Positions 1 through 11,289 of a stretch of DNA of 64,000 bases are shown piece after piece. The notes under the pieces are model-generated. The model searched no databases, had not been told where the DNA came from, and was given only the letters and a program-made list of their open reading frames with translations. Positions within the stretch are counted from its first letter, which is position 1, and every line of letters starts with the position of its first letter. Location: positions 58,020,520-58,084,519 of the forward strand of contig NC_089235.1 in the NCBI RefSeq assembly GCF_963924675.1. Reading direction: 5' to 3'. A program made the translations under genes and the position numbers. This stretch comes from Phocoena phocoena. Taxonomy: Eukaryota > Chordata > Mammalia > Artiodactyla > Phocoenidae.

Positions 1-1470
1 GGGACCTGATGTGACCTGACATAATCTAAATGCCTACAGGCTGTTGAGAACAAAAAAGAGTTGGGTGTCCAGTCACTGCTTCAAAGGACCTGTGGTATAG
101 CAGACAGATGCCAGAGGGTGCAAGAGATTACAAGCTCCTTTAAAAAAAACAAACCAAAAAAACCCAAACAAACAGTACATCCCTTTAATCAGGAATCTAC
201 ACAAAGCACTTGTTTGTGTAGATTTGTAGTTAGAGACACATCCACAGAAAAAGTCTGAAAGGCCCCTAGAATCTCTATTCAGGCTGATGGGTGAAGGTCT
301 TTCCCTGTGTGGAGCCAGTCCATAAAGGCTGGGAGAGGTGACTGTTTTTTCACATGCACTGGTACCAACACAAAATTATTGATACAAAGAACGCGAACAG
401 GAGGAAATGGTCCAATCAAATGAAAAAAAGAAAAATCTCCAGAAAAAAACACGAAAGAAATAAGGTATATGAATTACCAGGCAAAGAATCCAAAAAAACA
501 CATAAAGATGGTCAAGCTAAGGAAAATGATACATGAAAAAAATGAAAATAGAGCAAATTCAAAAATGAAAATAGAACAAAAGAAAACAGCAATTTGGCAA
601 AGAGATAGGAAATATAAACAAGAACCAATCAAATTTTGGAGTTGAAGAATACAGTAACTAAACTGAAAATTGTATTCAGTGAGATGATAAATCCTAAGTG
701 TTGAGTGAAAAAACTGCCAACCAAGAATACTATATCCAGCATAACTGTCTTTCAGAAATAAAGGAGAGATAAAGACTTTCCCAGATAAACAAAAGCTGAT
801 GGATTTTATCACCACTAGCGATATACAACCTACCAAAACTAAATCATGACAAAACAGAAAATCTGAACAGATTACTAGTAAGGAGGATGAATCAGTAATC
901 AAAAACCTCCCAACAAACAAATGTCCAGGACCAGATGGTTTCACTGGTAAGTCCTACCAAATATTCAAAGAAGAATTAATACCAATCCCTTCTCAAACTC
1001 TTCCAAAAAATAGAAGAGGAGGGAACTCTTCCAAACTTTTCCTTTTACTTAATGAGGCTAGCATTACCCTGATACCAAAACCAGACAAGGATGCCACAAG
1101 AAAAGAAAATTCCAGGCCAATATCTCGGATGAACATAAATGCAAAAATCTTCAACAAAATATTAGCAAATCAAATTCAAAAATACATTAAAAGGATTATA
1201 CACCACAATCAAGTGGGACTTATTCCAGGAGTTCAAGAATGGTACATCTGCCAATCAGTCACTGTCATACATCTCATTAATGAAATAAAGGGAAAAAAAT
1301 CATATAACCATCTGAATAGGTACAGAAAAAGCGAATGACAGAATTCAACATCCATTTATGATAAAGACTCAACAAAGAAGGTATACAGGGAATGCACCTC
1401 AGCATAATAAAGACCTATATGGCAAGCCTTCAGCTATCATACTCAACAGTGAAAAGCTAAAAGCTTTTGT
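1..1470 (+). mobile_element. Old L1 LINE relic, internally deleted
   Basis: The first 350 bases resemble the leader of an old mammalian L1. From about 590 to 800 the text matches the ORF1 region, ending in its C-terminal part (pattern 'aagactttcccagataaacaaaagctga'-like around 771-795). From about 820 it matches ORF2 at the start of the reverse transcriptase domain: translated pieces read like NLPTNKCPGPDGFTG, then IPKPDKDATRK and a NPRPIS-like segment. The frame is broken by many stops and shifts. The DNA between ORF1 and the reverse transcriptase, including the whole endonuclease, is missing. The match fades at about 1465. The coding potential is dead. Confidence 0.8.
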
Positions 1471-1513
1471 TTTTTATACCACAATAAAAAAAGGATTTAA
1501 AAAATCGTAATGG

Positions 1514-1724
1514 GGCTTCCCTGGTGGCGCAGTGGTTGAGAGTCCGCCTGCCGATTCAGGGGACACGGGTTCATGCCCCGGTACGGGAGGATCCCACGTG
1601 CCGCGGAGCGGCTGGGCCCGTGAGCCATGGCCGCTGAGCCTGAGCGTCCGGAGCCTGTGCTCCGCAACGGGAGAGGCCACAACAGTGAGAGGCCCGCGTA
1701 TCACAAAAAAATAAATAAATAAAT
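1514..1724 (+). mobile_element. CHR SINE, G+C-rich ~200-bp type
   Basis: The copy starts with GGGCTTCCCTGGTGGCGCAG, which contains a tRNA-like A box, and has a B-box-like GGTTCATGCCCC about 45 bases later. It ends in an A-rich tail with AAATA repeats. It is flanked by a 15-bp target-site duplication at 1499-1513 and 1725-1739 with one mismatch (aaaaaatcgtaatgg against aaaaaatcataatgg). It landed just after the old L1 relic. No protein is encoded; short frames through it are incidental. Confidence 0.93.
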
Positions 1725-1739
1725 AAAAAATCATAATGG

Positions 1740-4147
1740 AGATTAGTAAGATAAATATAAATTTACAGCCACCATTTTGGAACTATAAGAAGAAGGGACT
1801 CTTCTAAAGTTTTGAAACAATGAAATTAAGACAAACTGAAATTAAGTAAACTGAATAAACTATTGAATTATGCTCAGGAAGTGGTTATCTGTAAATGTAG
1901 TTCAGATGAAAAATATAAATAAGTTCAAGAATTATTTTACCAAATTAGCAGAAAATAACCTCAAATGAAATTAGTTGAAATTACAAAATTTTCCCTATTT
2001 GAAATTGAGATCACAGAGGGTGATGTGATCTCTTAAAAAAATAAAATAAATCCCCTGATGAACTTGACCTCTGTGTAGTTCACTAATTTTTATCACAAAG
2101 TCACTTAACCAAGCTAAAAAAAAAAAGCCTGGGAGAATAATACTGACACTAAAAGAGATGAAGTAAGGAAGGAAACTTTCCAGCTCTCGAAAATTTTATG
2201 CTCAAAAGTGCTGATGACACAGCAGGAATTAAGCCTTTATTCCTGAAGCCAGGTCTGGTTAATATTTCATGGAGTCACCTCTCTTCAGAAGTAACCATAT
2301 TAATTCAGTGGCTACACTGAGATCTGAGAGCACACAGCTTCCTCACATACACACTTTATAGAGGTTCAGCTTCCTGTGAAAGCTGCTGGAGCTCTGTCAA
2401 CACAAGGGAGTCGCCCAGTGGAAGAGGCTGTAATGCCATGCTGGTAGCAAACAAAAGGAGGGAACATACTTTGTAAAACAGCCCCAGGAAAACTAACACA
2501 ACTAACACACTACAGAATCCTGTCAATCATCGAATTTCCATTTTTATTTTATTTATTTATTTACTTAATCATTTGCAGACAATCTCCCTCTCCAAATGAA
2601 GTCCTACTCAGAAATCCAATATATAAAGCAGAAAAAAGGAGATCTAATCTGTTTGAAATGGGATGGGGAATACAGAGGTCTGCTTACTCTCCTTGGTTTC
2701 CCTATCCCCATAGTGTTTCCCACATTTGAGGGGAACTCCAGGGCTCTCCAGAACATAGTCTGAAAAAGAATAGATATAAGCCATTTCTATGAAGATTTCA
2801 ATTTTCTTTTCTTTTTATTTAGAATAAAGATTACTAAATATTTTCGTATAAATGAAATAAACATAATATTCACAAAAATATTTTTAAGAAAAGTCATCAT
2901 TCCTGGTGGTCAATCAACTTGTCAGGTAGCTAATCCAGGGAACCTGTGGAATATAATACATAAAAAAATTATTTAGCTATTTAAATTTATTCAGCAAGTA
3001 TATAATAGCATCCCAGATCTACCAGACGTGGACAGGTCCTGAGGATGTATAGACAGCTTGTAAGGCCAAAAGTTCAAAAGATTTTGTGTATAAAATTGGG
3101 TCACATTGATTTAATACCACTTCATAAATCTCCACATTTTGGGACCCACCAGCTTGATTGGCAGGAGCCCACTCGTTCTGGGGAGCTCCTCCCAAATATT
3201 TCTGGAGATTCCTTGGGATGCTTTCCTGTGTCTACAGAGCATACCTGGTCATCTCTTCTTACCAGTGGGGTGGGATCTCATACATACTGCTTAAGGCTCC
3301 AAGTCACAAAAATAGCAACCTCAATGATCCTTTGAAAATGCTGCTCCTATTAACTTACCCCTTTTCCCCACTTGCCCATTTACCTCAAGCACAGCCTATG
3401 ATGCTGCTGGGGAAAGGAAAAGCTTTTCATTGTTGGAGTCACTGAAGCATACTGAGCGTCTGTGGGCTTAATCCTCTGCAGTTCATAGGGATGTGCCTTG
3501 TCTCACTGGCCTTGTGCAATGCTGTCTAATTACACAGGCATGATGGATCCAGGGCATGAGAGGTGGACTGTGCCCCGCTTTTGTTTTGCACTCAATCAGA
3601 GGGTGAGATGCAGCAGTTCAGCCTGTAGGTTAGGTGGAATGGAAACTCACCATCACACTCTACCTCCTTCCTGGCTTAGGCTCCATCTGCCCCTGTGTTA
3701 AGCACATCAGGAGGTGTTTCATGTGGGAGGATGGAGAATAAAGAGGAGGCAAGAGGAGATAAATAGAATATGCATTACAAGGAAGCAAAGAGCGAGGAAA
3801 GAAAACCCTTTCGGATATTTTATAGTAATTAAAATGAGAAACAATGAAGATCTAAATCTTGTGGCAGAAGATATTGAGAAGAGGCTAAGATTTGAGTAAA
3901 CTCTTGAGAGATAATGCAGTTGAACTGAAAAAAGTACAGCTCATAGTCAAAACTTGTTAGTGTGATTATGTATGTTACGATACGTGGCCAAGATGATAAG
4001 AAAGCCAAAAGGATTTTTTTTTCAGAGAAATTACTCACAACATTTTTATGAATTCAAGAAGAAGCCCCTTTTTGGAAAAGGATTATGATCGGTGAAACCA
4101 ATGGCTGTATGGCTATAAAACCAACTCTTGGTTTCCTTGGAGCCTGG
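1740..4147. other. Unassigned non-coding DNA
   Basis: No gene or clear repeat is recognised. A short A+T-rich (TTTA)n-like stretch lies at about 2540-2570. Overlapping frames of 95-96 codons at 3045-3445 show no domain I recognise and have no splice or promoter context, so I do not call a gene. Confidence 0.5.
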
Positions 4148-4280
4148 CTACTCAAAGTTTGGTCTGCAGACCAGCAGCATTTGGGAACTTGTGATTAAAT
4201 GCTGAATCCTGTGGCCCACCCCACCCCTTCTGAATTGGGTAATTCATTTGCACATTATAGTTTGAGAAACACCACCGCAG
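4148..4280 (+). mobile_element. MER5-type hAT DNA transposon relic
   Basis: The stretch reads 'ctcaaagtttggtctgcagaccagcagcat' in overlapping pieces, then a 'ggcccaccccacccc' core, and ends near 'tagtttgagaaacac'. This is the layout of non-autonomous MER5A elements (hAT-Charlie), common in placental mammals. It is diverged, which fits an old insertion. Confidence 0.75.
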
Positions 4281-4940
4281 AAGACTAGGAAGGCAGGGTT
4301 ACTTTAAGACACAAGGGGCCCCTACAGAAGCATACAACAAATATCACGAAGAGGAAGCTCAGGTTAGTGTAACCTACAGGGAAACCTAGCTCAGAAAAAA
4401 ACAATCACATCTGCTAAATGGAGCATATAAATATCTTCCTAACTAGACAGATTTCCGTCACATTCGGCACTAAAATACAATTTAACAAAAGTTTAAGTGC
4501 AAAATGTGAGCAATTGATGTCCAATGAGATAAATGAAGAAGTATATTAGCAAGGGTAGCATTAACTTGGGCAAAATGATTTTAAGGAAGCAGCAGCAGCA
4601 GCCCCTGTAGCCACAAAACGATACAATATTACTACCAAGGAAAAAAAAAAAAAACTCAAAAATGATGGATAAGAGAGAAAAGAGCCAGGGCTAGGACTCT
4701 GCCTCTGATCACTCATCGTTGGGTTATTCATTCTTAATGAAAATAGCACTTGATTCAAAATTGGCATGGCATCTGTATAATAAATGATGTAATTAGGTAT
4801 AGATACATGTAAATAAACTGCTAAGTAAATCCAAGTATCATTTACCTTCTGGCATTCCTTTAAGTTATTTTTTTTTTTCCCCAAAGGAAAAACCCAATTC
4901 ATGTGTAGAATTTTGCCAAGTCCCATATTTATTGCTCCTA
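4281..4940. other. Unassigned DNA with A-rich runs
   Basis: No recognisable gene or repeat. A minus-strand frame of 121 codons at 4561-4926 is low complexity (alanine, phenylalanine and serine runs from GCA, A and T tracts) and is not supported as a gene. Confidence 0.45.
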
Positions 4941-4944
4941 TAGC

Positions 4945-5100
4945 AGTGTTTTAACCCATGGTCCCTAGACAGATCACCTGCAGAATCACATGAGAGCACT
5001 TTATGAAAATCAGTCTCCTAGATTCAACTACAGACAATGATTCATAATCTCTGGGGATGAGGCCTAATAATAGATATATTTAAAAAAATGCCTAGGTGAT
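4945..5100 (+). mobile_element. Possible MER5-type relic
   Basis: The order 'gtccctagacagatcacctgcagaatcac', then 'gattcataatctctgggga', then 'atgcctaggtgatc' follows the MER5 plan (left end, central 'tctctgggg', right end 'ccaggtgat'). It is strongly diverged. Confidence 0.55.
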
Positions 5101-6280
5101 CTTCCTTCATTCATTCAAATATTGCACTATGTCTGGCATTGGGCAATGAACAAGAAAAATACTTAATAACTGTAACGTAGGAAACAAAAGAACAGCCATT
5201 CCTACATAAAGGGATCAGGAATACCTCCCTCAGGAGATGACTTGGATCTCTGGGATGCTCAGCACAGATTCAGAGGGGACCAATTTCAGTAGTAGCATTG
5301 AGCCGATCCTAAATGTGCAGGTGTTGCGTTTGTGGAGCCCCAGAAGCTGGGCTGGTGCGTTCAAGCATTACAGGAATTAGTTCTGGACGTTGTCAGTATT
5401 AGAAGTCATCATCATAACCATCCAGAGCTGGGAAGGAGGAAAGAGCAGAAGCTAGAAGGCATCCAAAATGGCCATCCATCAAGCACACAAGATTCCCCAT
5501 TAGGATCCTTAGAGCTATTTCAGGGAAATGTAGAACTAAAGGATCTTTAAAGCAGGTAGAGAAAGAATAAGAGAAATACGATTGGTAACTTCATGTGATA
5601 CTACTCTTTCCATCCCTTCACTTTCCAAGATTGCCTCTCTGTCCCTTCTCATCACCCAGTATATCCTCAGAAACATGAGTTTACTCTGATTTATAGGAAC
5701 TCCAAAAATTGATTCTTAAGGACCTTGTAATTTGAGGGTAGGAGAGAGTTTTTGGAACACCCTATTGAAATACCTGGGCATTAGATTTTTAGACTATATG
5801 GAAACATATCAGCCAGAGGATATTAGCCTTACCTTGTTAAAGGGAGGAGGAAAACCATATGGAAGATTTATTAGTGAGGTTTTTATCTGTGGACTAACTA
5901 GAAAAGATATTCATGACGACACATTGGGAATTTTCAATACCTTTTTCAGGGTAGGCAGATACTATTTACAGATTTATACACCAACCTAGAACTACTTGGA
6001 AAAATGTCAAAATGTCTATCCTAGCTCTCCAAAATCAACTTATACTTAAAAAACGAAGGCTTCTTCAGTGTTTTTTCAATACAGTAAAAGTGCGTATATT
6101 TCTTTTAATTTTTTTTCTTCCTGTAAAAGTATTCAGTTGGTCAATATATTCTTGAATGGAGCCATATATTCAGAATTGGAGCATAGGAAAACTATGAGTC
6201 ACAGCACCTAACGCCCAAAGCTAGAAATTTCATGAAAGAGGACAATGTCAATTCTTCTATCCTGAGAGTAAAAAACAGAA
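5101..6280. other. Unassigned DNA, short L2-like tail at its start
   Basis: Bases 5105-5165 (tcattcattcaaatattgcac...ctggcattgggcaatgaacaag) resemble the end of an antisense L2. The rest holds no gene I can support. Frames of 72 and 85 codons at 5332-5550 and 5732-5989 lack known motifs. Confidence 0.45.
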
Positions 6281-6281
6281 G

Positions 6282-6362
6282 CAAAATTACGTAATCAGTT
6301 AGTGATATCTCCTTGGTATAATTTGTACCAAGGAGATATCACTAACTGATTACGTAATTTTG
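6282..6362. repeat. Perfect 37-bp inverted repeat, 7-base spacer
   Basis: The left arm spans 6282-6318 and the right arm 6326-6362. The right arm is the exact reverse complement of the left (caaaattacgtaatcagtta... against ...taactgattacgtaattttg). The spacer is taatttg. Identity stops abruptly at both outer ends. A transcript would form a 37-bp hairpin. The arms match no element I know. Confidence 0.95.
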
Positions 6363-7193
6363 AGTAAGCGTGAGTCAGGATGAATGGCACCTGTGGTTGT
6401 AGAAGTAGATCAAATTTGTCGGAAAAGACCAAGAGGAAAGATGAACGAAAAAGAGTTCAGTAATGGTTTAAATGATTATAAAACAGGGTCAAGAGGCTTA
6501 GAATGTCATTCTAAGTGGAAAGTGCCTATAAAAGAAGAAGCATCGCATTATTATCAAATGCATAAAAAACAAAGAATAATTCCGGGTAGTGGGCTCAAGT
6601 GCCATTTGAAATGAGGTTCAACAAAACAATGAGTAGATTTAAGTCTGCAGATACCATAATTGGGTACAAATCTTATATTTGACTGTGAAGAGATTTACAA
6701 AATAATCCAAAAAATGAGTGAGAAAGATTATTCCTCTTATACTGACATACAAGTAAAATTATATTGTGATATTCTACTGAATAAAAGGTAATTCTATTTG
6801 TCAACTTGGAAAGAGAACTATAAAAGAACTGAAACTGTTTAATAAAATTAAAGAAATGATATTTTCAATGTATGTTGGGCTTCAAAGGAATAATATGGAA
6901 GAGACAATAGTGGCAAAGGTTTGCATTTTAATGACCCAATGAGCCAGGAGCTAAACATAATAAATTTTACCATTATGAAACACATGACTGAAAAGTGAAT
7001 AACTAAAACCAGAGAATTCAATTTTTTCAAATAATTTGAAAATAATTAAACTGTAATTATATAAGATTTAGGTCCTTAATATGACACAAAAAAGCCTACA
7101 TAACATAATTGAAACTATTTAGATGCTACTTAAAACCACAGTCTAGATATTTCTTTCTTTCACAGACTTCTAAATACTGACATTTCCCATACA
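6363..7193. other. Unassigned A+T-rich DNA
   Basis: No recognisable gene or repeat. The open frame at 6384-6614 (76 codons) begins just after the inverted repeat and shows no known motif. Confidence 0.5.
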
Positions 7194-7206
7194 CAACTGA
7201 TGTGTT

Positions 7207-7413
7207 GTTTTTTTTTTTTTTGCGGTACGCGGGCCTCTCACCGTTGTGGCCTCTCCCGTTGCAGAACACAGGCTCCGGATGCGCAGGCTCAGCGGCCACG
7301 GCTCACGGGCCCAGCCACTCCGCGGCACGTGGGATCTTCCCGGACCGGGGCACAAACCCGCGTCCCCTGCGTCGGCAGGCAGACTCTCAACCACTACGCC
7401 ACCAGGGAAGCCC
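7207..7413 (-). mobile_element. CHR SINE, G+C-rich type, antisense
   Basis: The T-rich tail comes first, followed by GCGGTACGCGGGCCTCTCAC and, at the far end, CGCCACCAGGGAAGCCC. That is the reverse complement of the same SINE as at 1514. A 13-bp target-site duplication, caactgatgtgtt, lies at 7194-7206 and 7413-7425, sharing one base with the element end. CpG sites are largely kept, which suggests a fairly young copy. Confidence 0.93.
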
Positions 7414-7678
7414 AACTGATGTGTTTTAAAGTACTCATGAAGTTGAAATTCTTGACTAAATAGCTAGTGAAATTGCATGAATTAACAAAATACAATGAGC
7501 AAAACAATCAAATACACAGAAGTGAGATTTTATTTCTACAAAACTTCAGATTTGGGACAAAGTATAACTCTTTCTGAGAACAGTTTTTAAAAAAGCATTC
7601 TAGGATCACTTAGGGCAATGAAATAATAAGGATACTATAATAAATGGATTCAAAACACTCTTAGGGGTATAGTTTATA

Positions 7679-7725
7679 CAGCTGTCCCTCAGTATCCGTG
7701 GAAGATTGGTTCCAGATAAATGTGT
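7679..7725 (+). mobile_element. Tigger-type (TcMar) transposon end fragment
   Basis: The piece 'agctgtccctcagtatccgtgg' followed by 'agattggttccag' matches the terminus of small Tigger-derived elements. The other end of a related element is seen at 42.98 kb. Only this terminus is recognisable. Confidence 0.6.
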
Positions 7726-7859
7726 ATCTTTTGCGCAAAAAGAGGTACCTTTAATCAGGAATCTCAGGAGTGAAACAGCAGGAAGGATTATCAGCAATAT
7801 TATCAGTTTCCCCAATTCTTGAAAATCCCAGGAGTCCCCCTCAATTTCTCCACTAACTT

Positions 7860-8068
7860 CTTGGATATTACTACTCCATGTCAGGTCGCTAGGAATGCAC
7901 CAACTCCCGCTTTCCTCTCCATCAACTGAAGCTAATTCTTCCCCCAGTAATTCTAGTACACCCCACCTCAGTCCAACTGAGTCAAAATCTCTGGAGAAGA
8001 CCCAGCATTTCATTTTTAAAATTCCCCCCAGTGATTACATTGTGTATCCAAGGTTGAGAACTAATGTT
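7860..8068 (+). mobile_element. MER5-type relic (copy 1 of a cluster)
   Basis: The string 'caccccacctcagtccaactgagtcaaaatctctgg', read in pieces, and the end 'aaggttgagaactaatg' follow the MER5 order. It is diverged. The left boundary is uncertain. Confidence 0.55.
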
Positions 8069-8089
8069 TCATTTAACTACTGATTTAAC

Positions 8090-8220
8090 TACTCACCAGG
8101 AATCTTGTTAAACTGCAAATGCTGACCCAGTAGTTCTGAGTTAAGGGTCTGAGAATCTGCATTTCAACCAAGCTCCCAGGTGTTGCTGATGCCAGTACTT
8201 GGAGTAGCAAAGTGCCCTTT
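8090..8220 (+). mobile_element. MER5-type relic (copy 2 of a cluster)
   Basis: It reads 'caccaggaatcttgttaaactgcaaatgctgacccagtagttctgag', then 'tctgcatttcaaccaagctcccaggtg', in the order of MER5A. It lies about 20 bases after copy 1 in the same orientation. Confidence 0.7.
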
Positions 8221-8623
8221 AAACTTCTTGGAGGAGGGAAAAGCTTTTTTCCTTCCCCCTTATTGTGGTCCACAGAGCTAAGTGACCAGTTTAGCAAGCT
8301 TTTTTTCCTTTTTTTATCTTATACTCCCCCCAAACCCTCTTTGCTTCTTTTGTCTCAATAGACCCTGATGATCCTTTTGTCTTGGAGCCTGGCTCTTGGA
8401 AAAATAACTTTCACTTGTCTGAGGGAAGGAAGGGGATAATATTCAAACTCTCTCAGAAGATAAAAGGCAATATTTTTTCTGTAGCAAATGTATAGAATAA
8501 AATCAAGACAGTGAAGTTTCCATGTTATAGCTATCGAAAAGCCCCTAGCCAGCCACAGTTTGTTCATTTGAAGGTCTCATCCTACATCCTGTAAGATATA
8601 ATCATAAAAAGAATTTGCTACTG

Positions 8624-8660
8624 GAGAGAGAGAGAGAAAAAGAGAGAGAGAGAGAGAGAG
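8624..8660. repeat. (GA)n microsatellite
   Basis: An uninterrupted GA run is broken once by an AAAAA insert at about 8637. It creates a serine/leucine-rich spurious frame on the minus strand. Confidence 0.95.
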
Positions 8661-8779
8661 CAAGTTTATAATAGTGAATAACATATTTTTTAAAGAAAAA
8701 TATACACTCTTCTGGTAAAACATCCTTCTCCCTTGATCTCTCCACCTCTCTCCCACCACAATCATTTTTAAAGTACCTT

Positions 8780-8935
8780 TATGATAGTACTTCTCAACTC
8801 CAGGTGAAAACACCAAAGGAGCCTGTAAAAGTAGCAAAGCCAAGACCCCACCTGGAACAATTGATTCAGTCTCTTGAGATAGAGTCTGAGATCTGTGATT
8901 CTTCCAATTCCCCACTCAAGCACACGGAGTGAGTT
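8780..8935 (+). mobile_element. MER5-type relic (copy 3 of a cluster)
   Basis: The string 'agtacttctcaactccaggtg', then 'aagaccccacctgg' and 'gattcagtctcttgagatagagtc' follow the pattern of MER5B/MER5A elements. It is diverged. Confidence 0.5.
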
Positions 8936-9035
8936 ATGAATTCCTGATAGAGATGGAGAGGGAAGATATGCCACGGGCTTTTGGGCACCCTACATTTCTA
9001 GGCCTCCAAAAGGAATGGCTAATGGAAATTAAAGA

Positions 9036-9324
9036 GTAAACAAAGCTCAGGAGATTTTGAAACTGCATTTGATAAAATTCAATACTCAATTGTGAATTTT
9101 AAAAAAAAATAGTGAACAAAAAATGAAACAACATTCTTTAACCTAAGTATTCTATCAAAAGCTTACGTCAAATGATAAAACTTTCGAAGTTTACCCTTCA
9201 AAGTATAATTTAAGGGCGGCCCTATTGCTACTGTTATTTACCATTGTCCTGAAGGTCCTAGCTAAAGAACAAAGCAAGAAAAAGAAATAAGGCATGATAG
9301 TTAAAAAAAATAAAAGAAAATACA
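9036..9324 (+). mobile_element. L1 ORF2 relic, 5' part (split by a SINE)
   Basis: Translation in broken frames gives a piece like AFDKIQYS, part of the conserved reverse transcriptase region of L1 ORF2. It is followed by a stretch like ILL...IVLKVLAKEQSKKKK. The relic continues at 9536 after the SINE. Confidence 0.7.
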
Positions 9325-9535
9325 GGGCTCCCCTGGTGGCGCAGTGGTTGAGAGTCCACCTGCCGATGCAGGGGACACGGGTTTGTGCCCCAGTCCGGGA
9401 AGATCCCACATGCCGTGGAGCGGCTGGGCCCGTGAGCCATGGCCACTGAGCCTGCGCGTCTGGAGCCTGTGCTCCGCAACGGGAGAGGCCACAACAGTGA
9501 GAGGCCCACGTACCGCCAAAAAAAAAAAAAAAAAA
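9325..9535 (+). mobile_element. CHR SINE, G+C-rich type, inside an L1 relic
   Basis: It starts GGGCTCCCCTGGTGGCGCAG and ends at an 18-base A tail near 9535. It splits an L1 ORF2 relic, so it is the younger of the two. No clear target duplication is visible because both flanks are A-rich. Confidence 0.92.
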
Positions 9536-10090
9536 CCCAAAAAGCTATTATTATGTGCAGACAACATAATTATCCTCATGGAGAATCTAGAGAGAAAGTT
9601 TTAGATCTATTAGACTTAAGAAGGGTTTGTGGATATAAGGACAACATGTTTTTAAAAACTCAATAACTTTCCTATTCAACAGCAGTAACAGTAATTGCAA
9701 AACTTTGCAAAAACTTGAAAAATTACTATTAATAAAAACATGGATAAATTGTAGTACTATATAATGAAATACAGTTCAGCACTATAAATGATGAATTATT
9801 GCTGTTTGTCATCATGGATAAATCACAAAAAATATAATTTTGGAAAGTTTCATAATAAAGCATTCCCAATGACACAATTTATTAAAGTTTATAAGCAAAT
9901 AAATTAATAGCGTATATATATAATTATTAATACCCATGTATTAAAGTATGTGCAGGTGAATGAGAACAGTGTTGAACTGAAACAGCAACTTCAAGATAAC
10001 TATTGCCTCAGGTAAGAGAGGGGAATGAAATAGGAGAGGAGTAAGAGAGAGTTTTAACTAGTGTTTGCAATATTTTATTACTTAAAAAAA
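9536..10090 (+). mobile_element. L1 relic, ORF2 end and 3' region
   Basis: Just after the SINE, 'gtgcagacaacataattatcctcatggag' corresponds to the L1 ADD-box region (FADDxIxYLE-like, decayed). At 9725-9850 the pattern 'ggataaattgtagtactatataatgaaatacagttcagcactataaatgatg' resembles the 3' end of old L1s. It is old and non-functional, and the right edge is uncertain. Confidence 0.65.
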
Positions 10091-10271
10091 AGCCAAGCAA
10101 ATAGGAAACCAAAATGTTGCCTTTACCTTGAATATTTGTGATGTGATTCCCTGTGGCTTTTGGTATGCATGAGATGTGTTATGATAAACATTATTTTTAA
10201 AACAGCAATGAGAGATGTATGAGGGTAACTATGGTCATAGGGAATCACAGAACATGAAGGAGGTGTTTTCG

Positions 10272-10640
10272 GCAAGAAGGAATCTTATCCTTTTGAGCTG
10301 CTACAGCAAAATACCATAGGCTTATAAACCACAGTAATTTATATCTCACAAATCTGGAGGCAGGGAAGTCCAAGGTCAAAGCACTAGCACATTTGGTGAG
10401 TGGTGAGGGCCTTCTAGCTATAACTTTGCATGGTGCAAGGGGCCTGGGGTCTCTAGGGCTTCTTTCATAAGGGCGTTAATCCCATTCACGAGGGTTCCAC
10501 CCTCTTGCCCTAACCACCTCCCAAAGGCCCCACCTCCTAATACCATCACCTTGGGGGTTAGGATTTCAACATATTTATTTGTAGGGTGGGAGGTAGGGTA
10601 GGGGGGTGGATGGACATAAACATTCAGTCTATAGCAGAAG
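10272..10640 (-). mobile_element. MLT1/MST-type MaLR LTR, antisense
   Basis: The stretch runs from 'agctgctacagcaaaataccatagg' through 'aatctggaggcagggaagtccaagg', 'cataagggcgttaatcccattcacgagggttccaccctc', 'cctcccaaaggccccacctcc' and 'gggggttaggatttcaacata' to 'acattcagtctatagca'. Read on the minus strand this is the order of MLT1-type LTRs of ancient ERVL-MaLR elements. It is a solo, diverged copy. The related LTR at 15.1 kb lies on the plus strand. Confidence 0.88.
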
Positions 10641-10714
10641 GTCTATAGTATCAAGGGGCCCATTTGACTGGGTGTTAAAAGCTCAATGATTCATTAATCG
10701 ACATATAAGTAGAA

Positions 10715-10920
10715 TGGATAAAACTTTGGAAACAAGTATCAGATGGACATGAGTTTGAATTTCTATTTGGTCACATATTAGCTGTGTGGACATGGCTGGT
10801 CTAAACTTCACTAAACCTCCATCTTTTCATCTGTAAATGTTAGTAATAATAGTTCCTACTCAGGGGATTATTTTGAAGATCAAATGAGATAATGTATATA
10901 AAGAATTTATTATGAATATT
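10715..10920 (+). mobile_element. MIR SINE
   Basis: The order 'gagtttgaatttctatttgg', 'attagctgtgtggacatggctgg', 'ctccatcttttcatctgtaaa' and 'aatgagataatgtatataaag' is that of a MIR element, an ancient tRNA-derived SINE. Confidence 0.82.
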
Positions 10921-11059
10921 GGTGACCTAGTCATTTGCATTACCTCTCTCAGGCCTGAGAGGATTGATTTAGTGAGATAACCTTCCAAGTATAATAAATT
11001 CAACCCAATTGGGATTCATCTGTTCTTCCAAAGAATTTACAGTATCATTAGGGATGAGG

Positions 11060-11280
11060 ACCCTGGGAGAGATTCTGAGTCAGATAAATGGGGCTTCTTG
11101 TCCAGGCTCCTCCACCTAAATGACTTAAATCGCTGTGTTTTCTTTCCAAGACTAAAACAATGGAGATAATAAAACATTTTTCACAAATTTGTCCTAAGTG
11201 CTGAATGAGATAAAGTATGCAAGAATATCGACCATAAACTATAAAAGACTTGCTCAGTACATGTTCATTGTCTTTGGAAA
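11060..11280 (+). mobile_element. Probable MIR SINE
   Basis: 'ccaggctcctccacctaaatgactt', then 'actaaaacaatggagataataaaac' and 'gctcagtacatgttcattg' follow the MIR plan at high divergence. Confidence 0.6.
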
Positions 11281-11289
11281 GACAAGAAT

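Noticed and set aside
474..944. 156-codon frame on the minus strand
   Set aside because: It is the antisense of an old L1 relic; the A-rich plus strand gives long F/S/L-rich minus frames without meaning.
6282..6362. Known MADE1-type mariner element
   Set aside because: Size and arm length are similar, but the arm sequence differs and no TA target duplication is seen.
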